Shown piece by piece: positions 18,213-27,369 of a DNA stretch of 64,000 nucleotides. Each line of letters opens with the position of its first letter. Position 1 is the stretch's first letter. A program made the translations under genes and the position numbers. The notes under the pieces are model-generated. The model saw only the letters and a list, made by a program, of their open reading frames with translations. It searched no databases and was not told where the DNA came from. Location of the stretch: contig JBLHKS010000002.1 in the NCBI GenBank assembly GCA_047620505.1, forward strand, positions 1 through 64,000. Reading direction: 5' to 3'. The DNA comes from JBLHKS01 sp047620505. Lineage in GTDB: Bacteria; Verrucomicrobiota; Verrucomicrobiia; Verrucomicrobiales; DEV007.

Positions 18213-19324
18213 GTGAAATTTCGCCCGCATCCGCCCAAGCTCGATCGGTCGAGACTCCAGCAGCTGCTGGGTCGGTCGAAAAACCCGCCGCGCCAGGTTC
18301 ATCGAAATCCGGGAAGGTCCCCGCGATCCGCGTGTCCAATCTCTATCGCGCGTTTGGCGACATCAACGCGGTTAACGATGTTTCGTTTGAGATCCAACAA
18401 GGCCAGGTCGTCGGCTTCGTTGGAGCGAACGGCGCAGGCAAGACGACGACGATGCGGATCCTCGCGACGCTCGACTACCCGACTTCAGGCACCGCAGAAA
18501 TCCTCGGTGTCGACGTCGTCGACTACCCCGGCGAGATAAGAAAAATCCTCGGCTGGATGCCCGATCACTTCGGGACTTACGATTACATGACCGTGATCGA
18601 GTATCTCGATTTCTTCGCTCGCGCCCTGGGTTACAAGGGCGATGAGCGGATCGAGCGCGTTCAGGAAGTGATGGAGTTTACTGAGCTTGATAAGCTCGCC
18701 GATCGACTGATCAACACGCTATCTAAAGGCATGGGCCAGCGCCTCTGCCTCGGCCGCGCGCTGATCCACGACCCGGAAGTTCTGATTCTCGACGAACCCG
18801 CCGCCGGCCTCGATCCGAAGGCGCGTGTTGAGCTCAAGCACCTGATCCGGATCCTCGCTGAAGAGGGGAAAACGATTTTCATCAGCTCACACATTCTTTC
18901 CGAACTCGGTGAAATGTGCGACGAGCTGCTCTTCATCAACCGAGGCAAAGTTTTCTATCAGGGCACGGCCGAGGACCTGAAGAAAATGACGAACGAAGGA
19001 ACTTTGATCAAGGTCGAGCTCGATGGGAAACCGGAAATGCTGGAACAGTGGTCGGCGATGTCGCCGCACGTAAAATTCATCGATTCGAATCGGCTTGGCG
19101 GGCGGATCGAGGTCGATTCGAGCGAGCCCGATGTGATCGCCGGGGTCCTTCGGAAAATGATCAACGACAGCCTGCCAGTCGTCGAATTCCGCAAAGAGGA
19201 ACGCGCTCTCGAAGATGTTTTCATCGAAATCGTCGGCAAACTCGAACGCGAGGCCGATCTTGAAGAGGCAGCCAAACTCAATCCCGTGAAACCAGCAGCT
19301 GCTGAACCCGCTTCGAAATCGTGA
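18209..19324 (+). CDS. ABC transporter ATP-binding protein
   Basis: A 371-residue ATPase of the ABC-2 export type. After a 45-residue Ala/Pro/Ser-rich leader (containing a palindrome at 18258) come Walker A GANGAGKTTTMR, signature LSKGMGQRLCLGRAL, Walker B VLILDEPAAGLDPKAR and the switch His in FISSHILSEL. The C-terminal 100 residues are an extra domain common in DrrA/CcmA-like proteins, ending with another palindrome-encoded stretch (19293, KPAAAEP). It overlaps the upstream gene by ATGA and the permease by four bases (GTGA). The substrate is unknown; the gliding/lipopolysaccharide-type ABC exporters of MoxR operons are a possible analogy. Confidence 0.9.
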   Translation: MSEISPASAQARSVETPAAAGSVEKPAAPGSSKSGKVPAIRVSNLYRAFGDINAVNDVSFEIQQGQVVGFVGANGAGKTTTMRILATLDYPTSGTAEILGVDVVDYPGEIRKILGWMPDHFGTYDYMTVIEYLDFFARALGYKGDERIERVQEVMEFTELDKLADRLINTLSKGMGQRLCLGRALIHDPEVLILDEPAAGLDPKARVELKHLIRILAEEGKTIFISSHILSELGEMCDELLFINRGKVFYQGTAEDLKKMTNEGTLIKVELDGKPEMLEQWSAMSPHVKFIDSNRLGGRIEVDSSEPDVIAGVLRKMINDSLPVVEFRKEERALEDVFIEIVGKLEREADLEEAAKLNPVKPAAAEPASKS

Positions 19325-20760
19325 ACGCCGTTTCCTCATCGCTTAAAGATTTTGGCGACTGGATCAGCCCGATCATCGTCAAGGAATTGCGCCAGGGCAT
19401 GCGGACGAAAGTCTTCACGGCGGCGTTCATCGTTTTGCAGGGATTCATGGTGCTGTTCATCCTGGTCGGCTGGAATCAAGACCGGACTTCGCACTCCGAG
19501 GACGCTTCTGGATTCTTCTGGGGCTGCGTTTTCATCACGCTGATTCTCGTGCTACCGCTGCGGGGGTTCGGCGCGCTGAGTTCTGAAGTTAAGCTCGACA
19601 CGATGGATCTGATCTCGTTAACGCGATTATCGGCTTGGCGAATCACCGCTGGAAAGTGGTTTGCGCTCGTTAGCCAGTCGATCCTCGTCGCAATCGCCGT
19701 GATGCCGTACGTCGTGCTTCGCTATTTCTTCGGCGGGGTGAATTTGTTTGCCGAGCTGCTGTTTCTGGGAATGGCGCTCGTCATGTCGTGCCTCCTGACC
19801 GCGATCATGGTCGGTTTGTCGGCGTTCTCCAATTTCCTCATCCGTGGAATTCTCGTCGTCGCGGCAGCTGCTGTCAGTCTGACTTTGATCGTCGAATTCA
19901 TCTCGACATCGAGCAGAATGCCGAACGGAATTCCGTTCAGCGACATTGCAGGTTACGGCTATCTCTACCTCGGGATCATTCTTGGATCGCTTTTCCTGAT
20001 GTATTACTTTCTGGATATGGGCGCGACTCGCATGGCCCCGGAAGCGATCAACCACAGCACGAGGAAAAGGCTAATCTCGATCCTGTTTCTTGCTGCGTTG
20101 CTGGCGATGCCGATCCTTTTCGATTCGCTTGAAGCAGAGGCATTCTATTTTCTGGGATCCGCTCTCATCGGGCTTTTTGCGCTCGACGCCCTGACGGAGC
20201 GACCATCCGGAGTCCGTAGTTTGCACCGGCCTTTTGCGCGCGGAGGTCCAGTTGGATGGCTGTTCCAGCTCTTCTTCTCACCGGGTTGGTTTTCCGGCTT
20301 ATTTTACGTGTTTGTCCTCGGTGGGATGCTTTTCGGCGCCGAATTAATCTTAGATATCTATGGCCGAACGTTGGTCGCGAATTTGACTTTGCATCTCAGC
20401 TTCGTTGGAATGCTGGTTTTTCCGGTACTCGTCATCCATCTCTTCTATCCAGATCTAAAGAGCTTTTTCTCCGCCTATTTCTTTATCCAATGTGCGGCGG
20501 TAGCGATTGGAACTTGTCTCTCGATCATCGACGGCACTGTGGCCATTCGAGCGATCATGTGGGCTGGTTGCCCTCTGCCATTTGTGAGTTACCTCATGGC
20601 TTGGCAAGACAATTACGATAGCAACGGCCCCGCGCTTCTCGCGCTTTCATCGATCACCCTTTTTATCACGACGCTGGTTTGTCTGATTCGAGGATCGACG
20701 CAAATTCGTCTCTGGAAAAAGTTCCGGAAGGAAATCCATGACTCGCAGAATCCGTCATGA
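19321..20760 (+). CDS. ABC-2 type transporter permease
   Basis: A 479-residue integral membrane protein starting with GTG that overlaps the ATPase stop (GTGA). The N-terminal ISPIIVKELRQGMRTKVF is the typical cytoplasmic lead-in of ABC-2 permeases, and about ten to twelve hydrophobic segments follow, for example VFTAAFIVLQGFMVLFILVG and LFVALSTITLFI-like stretches near the end. Together with the preceding gene it forms an exporter or an ABC-type mechanical complex of unknown substrate. It overlaps the DUF58 gene by four bases (ATGA). A near-copy palindrome at 19862 is read as AAAA within a membrane segment. Confidence 0.85.
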   Translation: MNAVSSSLKDFGDWISPIIVKELRQGMRTKVFTAAFIVLQGFMVLFILVGWNQDRTSHSEDASGFFWGCVFITLILVLPLRGFGALSSEVKLDTMDLISLTRLSAWRITAGKWFALVSQSILVAIAVMPYVVLRYFFGGVNLFAELLFLGMALVMSCLLTAIMVGLSAFSNFLIRGILVVAAAAVSLTLIVEFISTSSRMPNGIPFSDIAGYGYLYLGIILGSLFLMYYFLDMGATRMAPEAINHSTRKRLISILFLAALLAMPILFDSLEAEAFYFLGSALIGLFALDALTERPSGVRSLHRPFARGGPVGWLFQLFFSPGWFSGLFYVFVLGGMLFGAELILDIYGRTLVANLTLHLSFVGMLVFPVLVIHLFYPDLKSFFSAYFFIQCAAVAIGTCLSIIDGTVAIRAIMWAGCPLPFVSYLMAWQDNYDSNGPALLALSSITLFITTLVCLIRGSTQIRLWKKFRKEIHDSQNPS

Positions 20761-21659
20761 GCAGCTTTCTCGAAAAGATGGAAGAGGACGACTTCGTCCG
20801 GATCAGCGCGCAGGCTGAAGCTTGGGCCGATCTCTTTAAGCTTCCGCTCGGCAAGCGAACCTGGCGGGGAATGAGCGGAGATTTCCAAGGGAGCGGAGTG
20901 GGCTCCTCGCTCGATTTTCAGGATCACCGTTCGTACGTTCCGGGCGACGATCCTCGCCACATCAACTGGCAGGCTTTCGCTCGAAGCGGCCAGTACACGA
21001 TGAAACTTTATCGCGAGGAAGTGCGGCCGATGATCGATGTGATCTTCGATGTTAGCGATTCGATGTTTTTCGATGAAGCTAAGCGTCAGCGCTCGCTTGA
21101 GACGATCTACTTCGTGATTCACGCTGTCCTCAAAAGCGGGGCCAGCGGCAAATTTTTCCTCTCGAAAGGCTCCGAGCACAGCTTTTTGCGCGACGAAGCG
21201 ATCCACACGCATGCTTGGATTGATCAAGCGATCGATCTGCCCGAAGCGCCTTCTTCCGAGGCTCCACGGATCGCCAACATTCCGGTGCGAGCCCAAGCGA
21301 TGCGGATTTTCGTTAGCGATCTGCTCTTCCTTGGAGGCATCGAAGTCGTCCTCCAATCGCTGGTAAGCCGCAAAGGATTCGGCACGATCTTCGCGCCCTT
21401 CACCGCGTTGGAGGCTCGCCCGGAGTGGTCCGGAAATTACGAATTCGTCGACGCAGAAGACGGCTCGCGGCATCCGCATCGGGTTCAGCTCAATCTTCTC
21501 GAGCGCTACCGAAAAGCCTACGACCGGCACTTCGCGCAATGGAAGGATCTCGGCCACAAATACGATGTCGGCATCGTGCGACTCCCCGCCGAACCTGATT
21601 TTTCGGCGGCGCTTCGTTGGGAAGGCGTGGCCGGCGGAGCGATCGAACTTTGGAATTAA
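20757..21659 (+). CDS. DUF58 domain protein, MoxR partner
   Basis: A 300-residue DUF58 protein. The signature block is clear: DFQDHRSYVPGDDPRHINWQ followed by FARSGQYTMKLYREE, then a VWA-like core starting DVIFDVSDSMFFDEAKR with a MIDAS-type DxSxS. Such proteins work with MoxR ATPases, which are thought to load or activate their VWA domains; the present operon (15227-21659) also contains an ABC exporter. It overlaps the permease by ATGA. The secreted glycosidase begins two bases after its stop. Confidence 0.9.
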   Translation: MSSFLEKMEEDDFVRISAQAEAWADLFKLPLGKRTWRGMSGDFQGSGVGSSLDFQDHRSYVPGDDPRHINWQAFARSGQYTMKLYREEVRPMIDVIFDVSDSMFFDEAKRQRSLETIYFVIHAVLKSGASGKFFLSKGSEHSFLRDEAIHTHAWIDQAIDLPEAPSSEAPRIANIPVRAQAMRIFVSDLLFLGGIEVVLQSLVSRKGFGTIFAPFTALEARPEWSGNYEFVDAEDGSRHPHRVQLNLLERYRKAYDRHFAQWKDLGHKYDVGIVRLPAEPDFSAALRWEGVAGGAIELWN

Positions 21660-21661
21660 AC

Positions 21662-23416
21662 ATGAAAAGAATCATCACCCTTTTATGCCTTGCGGCAGCC
21701 ACTTTACTTCAAGCCGAGCCAGTCAAAGTCGAGTTAGACGGTAACCAGCTGCTTCGCGGAGGTCAGCCGTATTCGATCAAAGGCGCGGGCGGCACGACAT
21801 CGCTCGACCTTCTCGCTGCTTCTGGCGCGAACTCGATTCGGACCTGGGGCGTCGATGAAACGACCCAGCAGCTGCTGGACGACGCCCACTCGAATGGCCT
21901 GACGGTTTGCCTCGGAATTTGGCTCGGTCAGGTTCGGCAGGGCTTCGACTATCAGGACTATGACCAGACCAAAGCGCAGTTCGATGCGGTCCTCGATGCC
22001 GTCCGCAAATTCAAAGATCATCCGGCAGTTCTGATGTGGGGGCTCGGTAACGAAATGGAATCGCCGGACGATGGTGAGAACGCAGCGATCTGGCTTCACA
22101 TCAATCAGCTCGCGCGCGAGGTCAAGGCGCTCGATCCTAACCACCCAACGATCACGGTTGTTGCTGAACTCGGCGGACGGAAGGCCGAAGTGATGGATCG
22201 ATTCGGCCCCGAAATCGACATCATCGGGATTAATTCCTACGGCGGCGCTTCGACGCTTTTCAAGCGCTACTTCGGAAAGCGGCCGGTTGCTGTAACGGAG
22301 TTTGGTCCGCCTGGAGTCTGGGAATTGCCCAAGAATGAATTCGGTTCTGTTAACGAATGGACTAGCACCGAGAAGGGCGAAATCTACGCGGAAGTCAGCC
22401 GCGAATTCTCAGCCGATCCGCGCTACCTCGGGAGCTACGCCTTCGTCTGGGGCGCAAAGGAAGAGGCGAGCGCGACCTGGTTCGGGATGCTGCTTCCAAC
22501 TGGCGAGCGGCTAGCAGCTGCTGACGCGATGACCGAAATCTGGAGCGGCGAACCGCCGAAAAACCGGGTTCCGAGAATCGAAAAACTGGAGCTGACGAGT
22601 GAGGCGATGGTCAAGCCGGGTGGCGAAATCACGGCTTCGCTTAAAGCGATTGATCCGGAGGGTGACCCGCTGAAAATCGAATGGGTTCTCGCTGAAGATC
22701 CGCAGAATTACGCTGGCGGCGGCGATTTCCAGGCTAAGCCGATGTCGTTTCCGGACGCCGTCGTCGAAAGCGGCTCTGACAAAGCGAAAATCCAGATGCC
22801 GGAGAATGGCGGAGCCTACCGGCTTTACGCCTACGTTTACGACAATGCTGGCGGTGCTGCTGTCGCTAACATTTCGCTCAAAGTCGACGGACCCCGGATG
22901 ATTCGGCCTGGAGCCGGATCGACTTTGCCTCTCGTGATTTACGCGGAGCCAGGCGAGCCCGAGCCCTACGCGCCGAGCGGCTACATGGGAAATACGGACG
23001 CGATCAAGCAAGATCTTGCGTCGACCGAAAAGCCTCATTCCGGCAAGCACTGCCTGCGCGTGGAATTCGCAGCGACAGACGGTTGGGGCGGCGTTGTTTG
23101 GCAGAATCCGCCTAACGACTGGGGCGACCAGCCCGGCGGTTACGATTTGAGCGGAGCGAAGCACCTGAGCTTCATGGCCCGAGGCGCGAAAGGCGGCGAG
23201 CGGGTGAATTTTGCCTTCGGTCTGATCGAGCCGGACAAAACTTATCACGACACCGCTAGGCTGGATATCGAAGTCACCCTGGGCGTCGAATGGCAGAAAT
23301 TCACCCTGCCGCTGAACGGCAATGACCTGACGCGGATCAAATCTGGCTTCGCCTGGGTCGTGCAGGCCGCCGACGAGCCGATCGTGTTTTTCCTCGACGA
23401 TCTCGTCGTTGAGTAG
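21662..23416 (+). CDS. Secreted TIM-barrel glycoside hydrolase (GH2-like) with C-terminal carbohydrate-binding domain
   Basis: A 584-residue exported enzyme. The signal peptide is MKRIITLLCLAAATLLQA. Residues about 25-300 form a (beta/alpha)8 clan-A barrel: the acid/base Glu131 is in MWGLGNEME and the nucleophile Glu213 in VAVTEFGPPG, spaced as in retaining glycosidases. An immunoglobulin-like linker follows at about 305-410, then a galactose-binding/ExoP-type beta-sandwich to the end (GAKHLSFMARGAKGGERVNF). The specificity cannot be told; a beta-glucanase or beta-mannanase-like activity is possible. The preferred start follows the DUF58 stop by two bases; an ATG-like start at 21617 would overlap that gene and lack a signal peptide. 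Palindromes at 21866 (QQLL) and 22512 (LAAAD). Confidence 0.8.
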   Translation: MKRIITLLCLAAATLLQAEPVKVELDGNQLLRGGQPYSIKGAGGTTSLDLLAASGANSIRTWGVDETTQQLLDDAHSNGLTVCLGIWLGQVRQGFDYQDYDQTKAQFDAVLDAVRKFKDHPAVLMWGLGNEMESPDDGENAAIWLHINQLAREVKALDPNHPTITVVAELGGRKAEVMDRFGPEIDIIGINSYGGASTLFKRYFGKRPVAVTEFGPPGVWELPKNEFGSVNEWTSTEKGEIYAEVSREFSADPRYLGSYAFVWGAKEEASATWFGMLLPTGERLAAADAMTEIWSGEPPKNRVPRIEKLELTSEAMVKPGGEITASLKAIDPEGDPLKIEWVLAEDPQNYAGGGDFQAKPMSFPDAVVESGSDKAKIQMPENGGAYRLYAYVYDNAGGAAVANISLKVDGPRMIRPGAGSTLPLVIYAEPGEPEPYAPSGYMGNTDAIKQDLASTEKPHSGKHCLRVEFAATDGWGGVVWQNPPNDWGDQPGGYDLSGAKHLSFMARGAKGGERVNFAFGLIEPDKTYHDTARLDIEVTLGVEWQKFTLPLNGNDLTRIKSGFAWVVQAADEPIVFFLDDLVVE

Positions 23417-23491
23417 AAACAGGAGGAAAAGCCGTTTGAGCGCCACGTGGTCTTACGCTATGGATCGGCCCGTTTCCGGGAAATCATCGCT

Positions 23492-24493
23492 GTGAGCACC
23501 AAGCAAGCCGTCATCGAACACCTCAAAATCTGCCGGCTTGACCACTGGTTGAAGAATATTTTCATCGTTTTCGGCCACGCGGTAGCGGTTGTGCTGATCT
23601 TCGATCTCGAATTCAAGGCCTCGATGATCGGGACGATCATCCTCTCGTTGATCCCGGCCTGCTTCATCGCCTCAGCCAACTACATCCTCAACGAGATCCT
23701 CGACGCGCCGTTCGATCGGCAGCACCCGACTAAGAAACTGCGTGGAGTCGCCGCTGGCAAAGTCAGCGTTCCGATTCTGTGGGCGATGAAAGTTGCCTTC
23801 ATCATCATCGGCTTCACGATGGCTTGGCTGTGCTTTGAGAATCCTGGTTACATCGCCGCTCTCGGGCTTCTTCTGCTTAGCGGATTCGTTTACAACATCC
23901 CGCCCGTTCGGCTCAAAGATCGGGCCTATCTCGACGTCATCGCCGAGTCCTTCAACAACCCGATTCGGCTCTGGCTCGGCTGGTACGCGCTCGTTCCTGC
24001 GAACGCCGAGGCCGCAGCAGCTGCTGGCGTCGAAAACTACGGCTGGTACATGCCGCCGATGGCAATCATGCTCGCCTGGTGGTTCTTCGGGGCGCTCCTG
24101 ATGACCGGCAAGCGTTATGCGGAATTCCGCTTCATCGGCAACGCTGAACAGAGCGGGCTCTACCGTGAATCCTTCAAGGTTTACACTCAACGACGGCTGA
24201 TCATCGCCATGATCACCTACGCCAACCTCTTCTGTTTCTGCACGGGAGTCGCCCTGACAGACAACGAAGAAATGCGCAATCTCATCCTTGCCTTTCCCGC
24301 CATCATCGTGGCCGTGATCGCCTACTTTAAGCACGCGATGAGCGAGGTCGGGGCGAAGCTCGAGCCCGAGCAGCTGCTGAGGAAACCGGCGATCATTTTC
24401 GCCACGCTCATCACGGTTCTGATCGCGATCGCGCTGCTCTACGCACACAAAACCGGCGTCCTGCACAGCGACCAGATTCTTAAATGGCTCTAA
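23492..24493 (+). CDS. UbiA-family prenyltransferase (decaprenyl-phosphate phosphoribosyltransferase-like)
   Basis: A 333-residue polytopic protein. The entry LKICRLDHWLKNIFIVFGH corresponds to the LRPHQWLKN opening of the decaprenyl-phosphate phosphoribosyltransferase branch, and the Asp-rich prenyl-diphosphate motif appears as LNEILDAPFDRQHPTKKLRG at about residues 68-87. Eight to nine membrane segments are visible. Start choice: GTG 23492 (MSTKQAVIEH) gives a normal N-terminus; an upstream GTG at 23447 is possible. The only good Shine-Dalgarno (AGGAGG, 23421-23426) instead serves a tiny upstream frame whose stop overlaps GTG 23492 (see findings). The substrate is inferred from family likeness only. 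Confidence 0.8.
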   Translation: MSTKQAVIEHLKICRLDHWLKNIFIVFGHAVAVVLIFDLEFKASMIGTIILSLIPACFIASANYILNEILDAPFDRQHPTKKLRGVAAGKVSVPILWAMKVAFIIIGFTMAWLCFENPGYIAALGLLLLSGFVYNIPPVRLKDRAYLDVIAESFNNPIRLWLGWYALVPANAEAAAAAGVENYGWYMPPMAIMLAWWFFGALLMTGKRYAEFRFIGNAEQSGLYRESFKVYTQRRLIIAMITYANLFCFCTGVALTDNEEMRNLILAFPAIIVAVIAYFKHAMSEVGAKLEPEQLLRKPAIIFATLITVLIAIALLYAHKTGVLHSDQILKWL

Positions 24494-24498
24494 CGACG

Positions 24499-24903
24499 TC
24501 AGTCGTCCTTTGACGGCGATCTTCGATTGCTCTTGGTCACCGTCCGGCGGCGTTTCCGCTCGATCATTCGCTTCTTAGCGCGTGCGCTTGGTTTTCGATT
24601 TTGGCGCCGAGCTTTTTCTTTGCGCTCGACTGCTCGCAGTCGGCTGGCATCTCGGCGGCCTTCGATTGCATCGCAAATCGCGGCCCGGGCGTAGTGACGA
24701 TTCGCGGCTTGAGAACGACCGTCCTGGCGCTTCACCTCGATACCAGTCGGCTCATGCTTGAGGTAAACGCAGGAATGCGTCTTGTTGATTTTCTGGCCGC
24801 CGCTGCCGGTTCCGAGCACAAATTTTTCCACGAGGTCGTCCTCAAGGACGCCTAACCGATCCATCCGCGCTTGAAGCGCTTCCTGTCGTTCCGTGGAGAT
24901 CAT
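24499..24903 (-). CDS. GGQ-domain release-factor-like protein (C12orf65/ArfB type)
   Basis: A 134-residue protein containing only the peptidyl-tRNA hydrolysis domain of class I release factors: GSGGQKINKTHSCVYLKH (GGQ at residues 35-37) followed by PTGIEVKRQDGRSQAANRHY. It lacks the codon-reading domains of PrfA/PrfB. The C-terminus is a highly basic tail (RKPSARAKKRMIERKRRRTV), as in ArfB and human MTRFR, which enters the empty mRNA channel. It is inferred to rescue stalled ribosomes. Convergent with the UbiA-family gene (5-base gap). Confidence 0.85.
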   Translation of the reverse strand: MISTERQEALQARMDRLGVLEDDLVEKFVLGTGSGGQKINKTHSCVYLKHEPTGIEVKRQDGRSQAANRHYARAAICDAIEGRRDASRLRAVERKEKARRQNRKPSARAKKRMIERKRRRTVTKSNRRSPSKDD

Positions 24904-24958
24904 TGGATTGAAAAACCATTGAGGCGGAGAGACTAACTCAAGTTCGGAAGTTGCGCAA

Positions 24959-26344
24959 TCAGGCGATAAGTTCCTCGATCACTTTTCCGCCGAACTGGCT
25001 GAGCTGCTTGTGTCGTCCAGCATGATAGAAACTCAGTTTGTTGTCGTCGAGCCCTAACAGATGCAGAAGCGTCACGTGGACATCGCGGATGTGATGAACG
25101 CAGTCGACAGCCTCAGCGCCGACGTCGTCCGTTGCGCCGATCGTGTGACCGGCCTTCGTCCCGCCGCCGGCAAACCACATCGCCATCGCCTTCGCGTTGT
25201 GATCGCGACCGTAACTCTGGCCGCCACCGCGCATGCCGTTGTCCGGCGTCCGACCGAATTCTCCACACCAGACGACGAGCGTGTCGTCCAGCATTCCGCG
25301 CTCCTTGAGATCGTTCAGCAGCGCGGCGATCGGCTTGTCGACTGATTGGATCAGCGAGCCGTGGGCGCGCTCGATGTAGTCGTGGCTGTCCCAGTTTCCG
25401 GCGTAGGCCTGGACGAATCGGACGCCCTTTTCAACTAACCGGCGAGCGAGCAGACATTTCCGCCCAAAGGCGTCGGTCTTCTCCGCTCCGATTCCGTAAG
25501 CCTCGAGCGTTTTCGGTTTTTCGCCGTCAAGATCGATCACGCCCGGCACTTCGGTTTGCATCCGGAAAGCGAGTTCGTAGCTGGACATCCGCGCTTCGAG
25601 TTCGCTTCGGCCGGGGCGCGCATCGAGGTGCTTCTGATTCAACTGGCTTAGCAGATCAAGATTGCCGCGCTGCTGCTCTGGCGTAACGCCTTCAGGCGGA
25701 TTGAGATCGAGAATCGGACTGCCGGTCGGACGCAGCGGTGTGCCTTGAAAATCAGCCGGCAAAAACCCGTTCGACCAGTTTCCAGCGCCGCCTTGCGGAT
25801 AGCTGTTTCGCGGCAGGACCACGAAACCAGGCAGGTTCTCGTTTTCCGATCCAAGTCCGTAGGTGACCCACGAACCAATCGCCGGATCGCCGCCGAAACG
25901 GTTCCCCGTGTTGACGTGAAAACACGCCGTCGGATGATTGACCGACTCGACCTGCGCTCCTCGGTAGAAGCACATTTCATCCGCCATTTTCTGGAGATGA
26001 ACCCACTCCGCGCTCACGTCCGCGCCGCACTTTCCGGCCTTAACGAAATCGAACGGGCTCTTCACGAAATAGCGGTCGCCGGACGACATCGCGCTCTCCT
26101 TCTCGCCGCTGCGCTTGAATTTTTGGAGATGCCGTTTCGTCAGCTCGGGCTTGGGATCAAACGTGTCGATGTGCGACGGCCCGCCTTCCATGAAGAGGAA
26201 GATGCAGTTCTTCGCTTTCGCCGGGTGGTGGACGGTTTGCGCGCCTTGGAGGAGAGATGAAAAGGCAACCGAACCGAGCCCGGCTCCGAGCCCGAAGAGG
26301 GCGTCGCGTCGAGATGGCGTTGCGAAAATGTTAGAGTGATTCAT
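24959..26344 (-). CDS. DUF1501 family exported protein (intact copy A of duplicated block)
   Basis: A 461-residue DUF1501 protein with an N-terminal Tat-like region (SRRDALFGLGAGLGSVAFSS, residues 11-30) and family blocks IFLFMEGGPSHIDTFDPKPE, WVTYGLGSENENLPGF, NWDSHDYIERAHGSL and VVWCGEFGRTPDNGMRGGG, ending in the LHLLGLDDNKLSFYHAGRHK motif. Its partner in the usual operon would be the PSCyt1/DUF1553 gene, here now 7 kb away at 33408-36116 on the same strand. Its first 170 codons and upstream region are repeated almost exactly at 30935-31440 and beyond. An exact palindrome lies 36 bases upstream of the start. Confidence 0.92.
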   Translation of the reverse strand: MNHSNIFATPSRRDALFGLGAGLGSVAFSSLLQGAQTVHHPAKAKNCIFLFMEGGPSHIDTFDPKPELTKRHLQKFKRSGEKESAMSSGDRYFVKSPFDFVKAGKCGADVSAEWVHLQKMADEMCFYRGAQVESVNHPTACFHVNTGNRFGGDPAIGSWVTYGLGSENENLPGFVVLPRNSYPQGGAGNWSNGFLPADFQGTPLRPTGSPILDLNPPEGVTPEQQRGNLDLLSQLNQKHLDARPGRSELEARMSSYELAFRMQTEVPGVIDLDGEKPKTLEAYGIGAEKTDAFGRKCLLARRLVEKGVRFVQAYAGNWDSHDYIERAHGSLIQSVDKPIAALLNDLKERGMLDDTLVVWCGEFGRTPDNGMRGGGQSYGRDHNAKAMAMWFAGGGTKAGHTIGATDDVGAEAVDCVHHIRDVHVTLLHLLGLDDNKLSFYHAGRHKQLSQFGGKVIEELIA

Positions 26345-26379
26345 GAGTCTGATTGGCTCCTATCTCATTGAAAAGGTTT

Positions 26380-26391
26380 CAGCAGCTGCTG
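26380..26391. repeat. Intergenic palindrome copy upstream of DUF1501 copy A
   Basis: Exact CAGCAGCTGCTG between the DUF1501 start and the tapT-like gene; conserved in the duplicate at 31476. Confidence 0.85.
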
Positions 26392-26496
26392 TGGCTTTGT
26401 GAAAATCGTGTTTATCCGGATTCGCTGCAACCGACGATTTCGATGTCACCGAACAACTCCCCTCGAACCGAAAATTGCCCAGAAAAAATCACTCGG

Positions 26497-27234
26497 TTAG
26501 TCCGCGGTCGTCGTGTTTAAACTGTTGAAGAAAAGCGGCCGATTTCCCCAGCGCTTGGAGAGAACTCGCTCCGAAGGAAGTGTGTAAGGTTTTTTGCGAT
26601 ATCCCCGGCGATTCGGGTCGTTAGCGAAATCGATCTGCTGCTGAACGGTTTTTCGGAAAACGAACATCAGATTCTCTTCTTGATCACGGGTGTCTTCAAT
26701 TCCCAGTTTATTGAGATCCTGAACTACCTGATGAAGGGATTCAGCCGTCGACAAACACTCCGGATGAGGCTGGTGTTTGACCTGAAATTCGGAAGTCCTT
26801 CCAGCTGTAAAACTGACCCGCGGAAGCGCGTGCAAACTGGTCGTCAGTTTCATCATCTTTTTCGCGCACTGCCAGGTTCCGTCGATCACGATGAACTGGA
26901 GTGTCTTCCTCCCGAGTTGGGACGCGGCTTTCGGTTTCGAGAGATCGATCGCGTTCCTTCCCGGATAGACGACGACCGATTGGAAACGCTCATCCTCGAC
27001 CATTTCCCGGAATGCGACGCTCTCGTCGAAATTGATCCCAACGATCACCTCGGAATTCTGAAGAATCAGATGACTGAACCGACCGGTTCCAACTTTCTCT
27101 TTCTTGAACTCCTTCGGGTGCATCAAAATGAGGAATCGAGAAGTCGTCGGAAATGGCCGAAGATGCGCACAGACGCAAGTTGCCAGGCGGCGGCGGCAAT
27201 TCAGACAAAGGTTGAGTCGTTTGGAATCGGGCAT
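26497..27234 (-). CDS. DTW-domain tRNA-uridine aminocarboxypropyltransferase, copy A
   Basis: A 245-residue DTW-domain protein of the TapT/YfiP family, which makes acp3U in tRNA from S-adenosylmethionine. The N-terminal zinc site is CLNCRRRLATCVC (Cys10, 13, 20, 22) and the D-x-x-T-W motif is in VIDGTWQCAKKMM. The frame continues open upstream to 27576 through a dihydroorotase remnant, but the start at 27234 (MPDSKRLNLC) matches the duplicate gene and the family. The near-identical copy B is at 31594-32331. Differences between the copies are scattered (for example FDESVAFREM versus FDERADFREM), so both may be functional. Confidence 0.85.
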   Translation of the reverse strand: MPDSKRLNLCLNCRRRLATCVCAHLRPFPTTSRFLILMHPKEFKKEKVGTGRFSHLILQNSEVIVGINFDESVAFREMVEDERFQSVVVYPGRNAIDLSKPKAASQLGRKTLQFIVIDGTWQCAKKMMKLTTSLHALPRVSFTAGRTSEFQVKHQPHPECLSTAESLHQVVQDLNKLGIEDTRDQEENLMFVFRKTVQQQIDFANDPNRRGYRKKPYTLPSERVLSKRWGNRPLFFNSLNTTTAD

Positions 27235-27369
27235 GGTGCATCGTGTCACCGGGGGCGTTCGTTCACCCTTTACCGACTTCATGCCCAAATGCCAGCCTGC
27301 AGCACGCGTTCCAAACTTTGTCGAAGAGACAGTGGCTTCGATCAGTGGGAGAGACGGGGAGACCTGGGC

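Larger units (their letters stand above)
25838..27267. repeat. Copy A of a ~1.43 kb duplicated segment
   Basis: This segment (5' part of the DUF1501 gene, its upstream region and the whole tapT-like gene) is closely repeated, same orientation, at 30935-32361. Identity is very high, with scattered substitutions and a 3-base indel near the outer end. The boundaries are where the two copies stop matching. Confidence 0.93.

Noticed and set aside
20613..21557. 314-residue frame on the minus strand opposite DUF58
   Set aside because: Antisense shadow of a coupled operon gene; no recognisable motif.
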